DNA from: Bacteroidia bacterium
GTDB lineage: Bacteria > Bacteroidota > Bacteroidia > Cytophagales > Cyclobacteriaceae
Direction: 5' to 3'
NCBI GenBank assembly: GCA_030426345.1
Contig: JAUHYU010000049.1
Coordinates: forward strand, 1 to 37,722
Length of the DNA: 37,722 nucleotides
The translations under genes and the position numbers were made by a program. This document shows positions 35,075 through 37,722 of the stretch, one piece after another. Below the pieces are notes generated by a model. It did not search any database. It was not told the origin of the DNA and worked only from the letters and a program-made list of their open reading frames with translations. How positions within the stretch are numbered: position 1 is the stretch's first letter; each line of letters opens with the position of its first letter.

Positions 35075-36514
35075 ATGTGTGATCATTATAACAAAAATTA
35101 TAGCAGACGGGATTTCCTCCAACGGACATCTTTGGGGCTTGGAGCCTTGGCTCTAGGTTCTTTAATAGATCCAGCTGGACTTCAGGCCGCTGCCATGGAT
35201 CAAGGCCACATCTTAGGAAAACCGCACTTTGCGCCCAAGGCGAAACGTGTCATTTATCTATTTCAAAGTGGCGGGCCTTCTCAAATGGATTTGTTTGATT
35301 ACAAACCGCTATTGAATAAAATGAATGGGGAGGAGCTACCAGCGAGTGTACGTCAAGGGCAGCGACTTACCGGAATGACAGCCGGACAAACTTCATTTCC
35401 ATTGGCAGGGTCTATCTTTGATTTTAAACAGCATGGAAATTCCGGGGCTTGGGTCAGCGATTTAATGCCGCATACTTCCAAGATTGTGGACGATCTTTGT
35501 TTTGTACGATCCATGTACACAGATGCTATCAACCATGATCCTGCAGTCACATTCATACAAACAGGAAGCCAATTTCCCGGCAGACCTTCCATCGGTTCAT
35601 GGGTGAGTTACGGCTTAGGAAGTGACAATGAAAACTTGCCTAACTTTGTAGTGTTGGTGACTAAAGATAAACGGGGGCAGCCATTGTACAGTAGATTGTG
35701 GGGAAATGGTTTTCTACCTTCAGAGCATCAAGGGGTGCAATTTCGCGCGGGGGCCAACCCTGTACTCTATCTTTCCAATCCTCCGGGAGTCAGCTCAGAT
35801 AGCCGAAGAAATCAACTGGATCATTTAAACAGTTTGCAGGAATTAAAACACGGAGAATTTGGCGATCCGGAGATTCTGGCGCGCATGTCGCAATACGAGA
35901 TGGCATTTCGGATGCAAACTTCCGTGCCCGAAATAATGGACACCGAGGGCGAACCAGAACACATTTATGAAATGTATGGCGAAGACAGTAAAAAGCCCGG
36001 TACATACTCTGCGAATTGTCTGCTAGCAAGGAGGCTCATAGAAAAAGATGTGAAATTCGTGCAACTCTACCACCAAGGCTGGGATCACCATGGCAGCTTG
36101 CCAAGTAGCATTCGCAGACAATGCAAAGAAACTGATCAGCCCACCACTGCGCTCATCATGGACTTGAAGCAAAGAGGCTTGCTGGAAGATACACTTGTGA
36201 TTTGGGGAGGTGAATTTGGCAGAACCAATTATTCGCAGGGCACGTTATCTGAAACCAATTATGGTCGCGACCATCACCCAAAGTGCTTTACGGTGTTTAT
36301 GGCTGGGGCAGGAGTAAAAAAGGGAATGACCTTTGGGGCTACTGATGAATTCGGTTACAACATCATAGAAAATGGGGTCCATGTCCATGACTTTCAGGCC
36401 ACGATTTTGCACCTGATGGGGGTAGATCATGAAAAATTGATTTATAAATACCAGGGTAGGAGATTCAGACTGACTGATGTGCATGGCCATGTCGTTAAAG
36501 ATATTCTCGCATAG
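35075..36514 (+). CDS. DUF1501 protein with Tat signal
   Basis: A 479-residue protein of the DUF1501 family, related to the alkaline phosphatase/sulfatase-like fold. The N-terminus has the twin-arginine motif SRRDFL followed by a hydrophobic stretch, so it should be exported folded, implying a cofactor or metal. Conserved pieces include FQSGGPSQMDLFDYKP, WDHHGSLP and WGGEFGRTNYSQG with GRDHHPKCF, which contain the His/Asp residues likely to bind metal. DUF1501 is almost always paired with DUF1549/DUF1553 proteins, as here (11-base gap), so the two probably form one functional unit. The activity is not established. Confidence 0.93.
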   Translation: MCDHYNKNYSRRDFLQRTSLGLGALALGSLIDPAGLQAAAMDQGHILGKPHFAPKAKRVIYLFQSGGPSQMDLFDYKPLLNKMNGEELPASVRQGQRLTGMTAGQTSFPLAGSIFDFKQHGNSGAWVSDLMPHTSKIVDDLCFVRSMYTDAINHDPAVTFIQTGSQFPGRPSIGSWVSYGLGSDNENLPNFVVLVTKDKRGQPLYSRLWGNGFLPSEHQGVQFRAGANPVLYLSNPPGVSSDSRRNQLDHLNSLQELKHGEFGDPEILARMSQYEMAFRMQTSVPEIMDTEGEPEHIYEMYGEDSKKPGTYSANCLLARRLIEKDVKFVQLYHQGWDHHGSLPSSIRRQCKETDQPTTALIMDLKQRGLLEDTLVIWGGEFGRTNYSQGTLSETNYGRDHHPKCFTVFMAGAGVKKGMTFGATDEFGYNIIENGVHVHDFQATILHLMGVDHEKLIYKYQGRRFRLTDVHGHVVKDILA

Positions 36515-36517
36515 TAA

Positions 36518-36540
36518 TTCATGGATTTTAAGGGCTTTTT
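36518..36540 (+). repeat. Intergenic copy of TTCATGGATTTTnnnGGCTTTTT word
   Basis: TTCATGGATTTTAAGGGC followed by a T run, starting 4 bases after the DUF1501 stop. It could also help termination: AAGGGC (36530-36535) can pair with GCCCTT at 36563-36568 across a long loop, but that hairpin is weak. Confidence 0.6.
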
Positions 36541-36672
36541 TTGTGGCTTGAAAATGCATTTGGCCCTTGAGCATGTATTGACCAATGAAACATTATGATA
36601 ACTATCCCAAATAACATAATTTACGATTTCGTTTAATCAATTACATATCTCTTTATTATAAAACCTTTAGTT

Positions 36673-37245
36673 ATGGATAGGAGAGAATCAATGAAGAGGG
36701 TTGCACTTTTGATGGGAGGGACTATTTCTGCCACGACTTTGACTTTCGTCATGAACAGCTGCAACACCCCGCCAAAAGAAACGGTTGAGGGCCTGTTTTC
36801 GTCAGATGAGCAATCTCTGATCAGTGAGTTGGCAGAAACCATTATTCCCAAAACCGACACTCCGGGAGCAAAGGAGGCGCAGGTTCCAGAGTTTATTTCG
36901 ATGATGATTGAGGAGTGTTATCCGGAAGATTTTCAACAGGATTTCAAAAATGGTCTCATCGGCCTGAATAAACAGTGTCAAGAGCAATTTAAAAAACCAT
37001 TTGCACAATTGAACGAAGATCAGAGAAGCGAAATTCTTACTGCTGTTGAAGCTGACGCTTTCGATCCCGATGGTAAGTCGGCAGATGGAATACCACACTA
37101 TTACCGGACTTATAAGGAATTGGCTATGCTTGGTTTTTTCACTTCTGAGACCGGCGCGTCTGATTCCTTAGAATATTTGGCCATTCCCGGTCGCTATGAT
37201 GGTTGTGTAGATATGGATCCAAATCAAAAGACTTGGGCGACCTAG
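36673..37245 (+). CDS. Gluconate 2-dehydrogenase subunit 3-like protein
   Basis: A 190-residue protein of the gluconate 2-dehydrogenase gamma-subunit family. The N-terminus begins MDRRESMKR, a partial twin-arginine motif, followed by a hydrophobic segment and a Cys (VMNSC), so it may be Tat-exported and lipid-anchored. The body has the family pattern: FSSDEQSLISELAETIIPKTDTPGAKEA near residues 40-70 and a C-terminal YYRTYKELAMLGFFTSE...GRYDGC motif. In known complexes this small subunit accompanies a flavin-containing GMC subunit, which is the next gene 57 bases downstream. Together they should oxidise a sugar or sugar acid in the periplasm. Confidence 0.93.
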   Translation: MDRRESMKRVALLMGGTISATTLTFVMNSCNTPPKETVEGLFSSDEQSLISELAETIIPKTDTPGAKEAQVPEFISMMIEECYPEDFQQDFKNGLIGLNKQCQEQFKKPFAQLNEDQRSEILTAVEADAFDPDGKSADGIPHYYRTYKELAMLGFFTSETGASDSLEYLAIPGRYDGCVDMDPNQKTWAT

Positions 37246-37302
37246 AGTTTTTACTAACTTCAAAATCATATCAAATTCCATGAAAAACTAGATTTCAAAA
37301 TT

Positions 37303-37722
37303 ATGTATTTATATAATAAAGGAGCAAAAGACAATACCTACGACGCCATCGTGATCGGTTCTGGGATCAGTGGTGGATGGGCCGCCAAGGAACTGACAGA
37401 GAAAGGTTTGAAAACCCTCGTGCTGGAAAGGGGAAGAAATATTGAGCATGTTAAAGATTATGACACTGCCATGACTCCTCCTTGGGGCTTTAAGCACCGT
37501 GGCAGGAAAACTATGGAAATGAAGCGTACCCATCCGGTACAAAGCCGCGATTATCCATACAGTGAACACAACCCATCTTTTTGGGTCAATGACCTGGATT
37601 GTCCCTATACAGAAAAAAAGCGGTTTGACTGGTACAGGGGATTTCACGTTGGTGGAAAGTCGCTCATGTGGGGACGCCAAAGTTACCGATGGAGTGATCT
37701 CGATTTTGAGGCGAACCTGAAA
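37303..37722 (+). CDS. GMC-family FAD sugar dehydrogenase, 3' end outside window
   Basis: First 140 codons of a GMC oxidoreductase. The start ATG at 37303 leads into YDAIVIGSGISGGWAAKELT, the FAD-binding Rossmann motif GxGxxG, followed by LVLERGR with the acidic ribose-binding Glu. Further on, FHVGGKSLMWGRQSYRWSDLDF is the GMC signature region that contacts FAD. There is no signal peptide, so export would be by piggy-backing on the Tat-exported partner encoded just upstream, as in known gluconate/sorbitol dehydrogenases. Related Bacteroidota proteins are proposed glucoside-3-dehydrogenase type enzymes, but the substrate cannot be read here. The reading frame is open to the end of the window. 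Confidence 0.93.
   Translation, partial: MYLYNKGAKDNTYDAIVIGSGISGGWAAKELTEKGLKTLVLERGRNIEHVKDYDTAMTPPWGFKHRGRKTMEMKRTHPVQSRDYPYSEHNPSFWVNDLDCPYTEKKRFDWYRGFHVGGKSLMWGRQSYRWSDLDFEANLK

Overview
The window looks like accessory carbohydrate-metabolism DNA from a marine or sediment Bacteroidota, most likely a Cytophagales/Cyclobacteriaceae-type bacterium. This is inferred from moderately AT-rich DNA, weak ribosome binding sites, a TTG / TAnnTTTG promoter, many Cys-anchored lipoproteins, and the gene families present. No rRNA, tRNA, CRISPR array, IS element or phage gene was seen. Both ends cut through genes: a GH92 mannosidase on the left and a GMC oxidoreductase on the right.

Layout. (1) 1-3052, plus strand: C-terminal part of a GH92 alpha-mannosidase, then an Asp-box (BNR) propeller protein. 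(2) 3084-10736, minus strand: fdhA-type formaldehyde dehydrogenase; then, behind a terminator, two lipoprotein sulfatases, a HAD phosphatase, a second BNR protein and an M19 dipeptidase. (3) 11161-15630, plus strand: a complete GH92 lipoprotein, a third propeller protein and a Gfo/Idh/MocA dehydrogenase. (4) 15661-19759: a housekeeping or stress patch with a REP-like relic, YcxB-like membrane protein, rhodanese, pentapeptide-repeat protein, Bax-like glucosaminidase and a deoxyribosyltransferase/TIR-like plus TPR protein. (5) 19974-27943, plus strand: four consecutive secreted proteins, namely a propeller + helical-barrel lipoprotein, a DUF3748 lipoprotein, a GH20/GH67-like TIM-barrel protein and a propeller + lectin-like protein. 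This looks like a poorly characterised glycan-processing operon. (6) 28056-31667: two convergent sensor histidine kinases, one membrane-bound with PAS, one soluble with TPRs. (7) 31881-37722, plus strand: a haem-binding DUF1549/LamG/DUF1553 lipoprotein, a Tat-exported DUF1501 protein, a gluconate-2-dehydrogenase subunit 3-like protein and a GMC flavoprotein, likely a periplasmic sugar oxidation module.

Together the genes suggest attack on a sulfated, alpha-mannose-containing and possibly methylated glycan. GH92 enzymes would release mannose, sulfatases would remove sulfate, propeller and TIM-barrel proteins would act on other linkages, dehydrogenases would oxidise the products, and FdhA could detoxify formaldehyde from demethylation. 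No SusC/SusD pair lies in the window, so it is not a complete canonical polysaccharide utilisation locus.

The most unusual signal is not a gene. The 10-mer CATGGATTTT occurs about 11 times on the two strands by eye, where roughly 0.1 would be expected by chance. In most copies it is followed 2-4 bases later by GG or GGC, and often by a T run. It lies both inside genes and between them, and could be a genome-wide signature word such as an uptake, recombination or chromosome-organisation signal.
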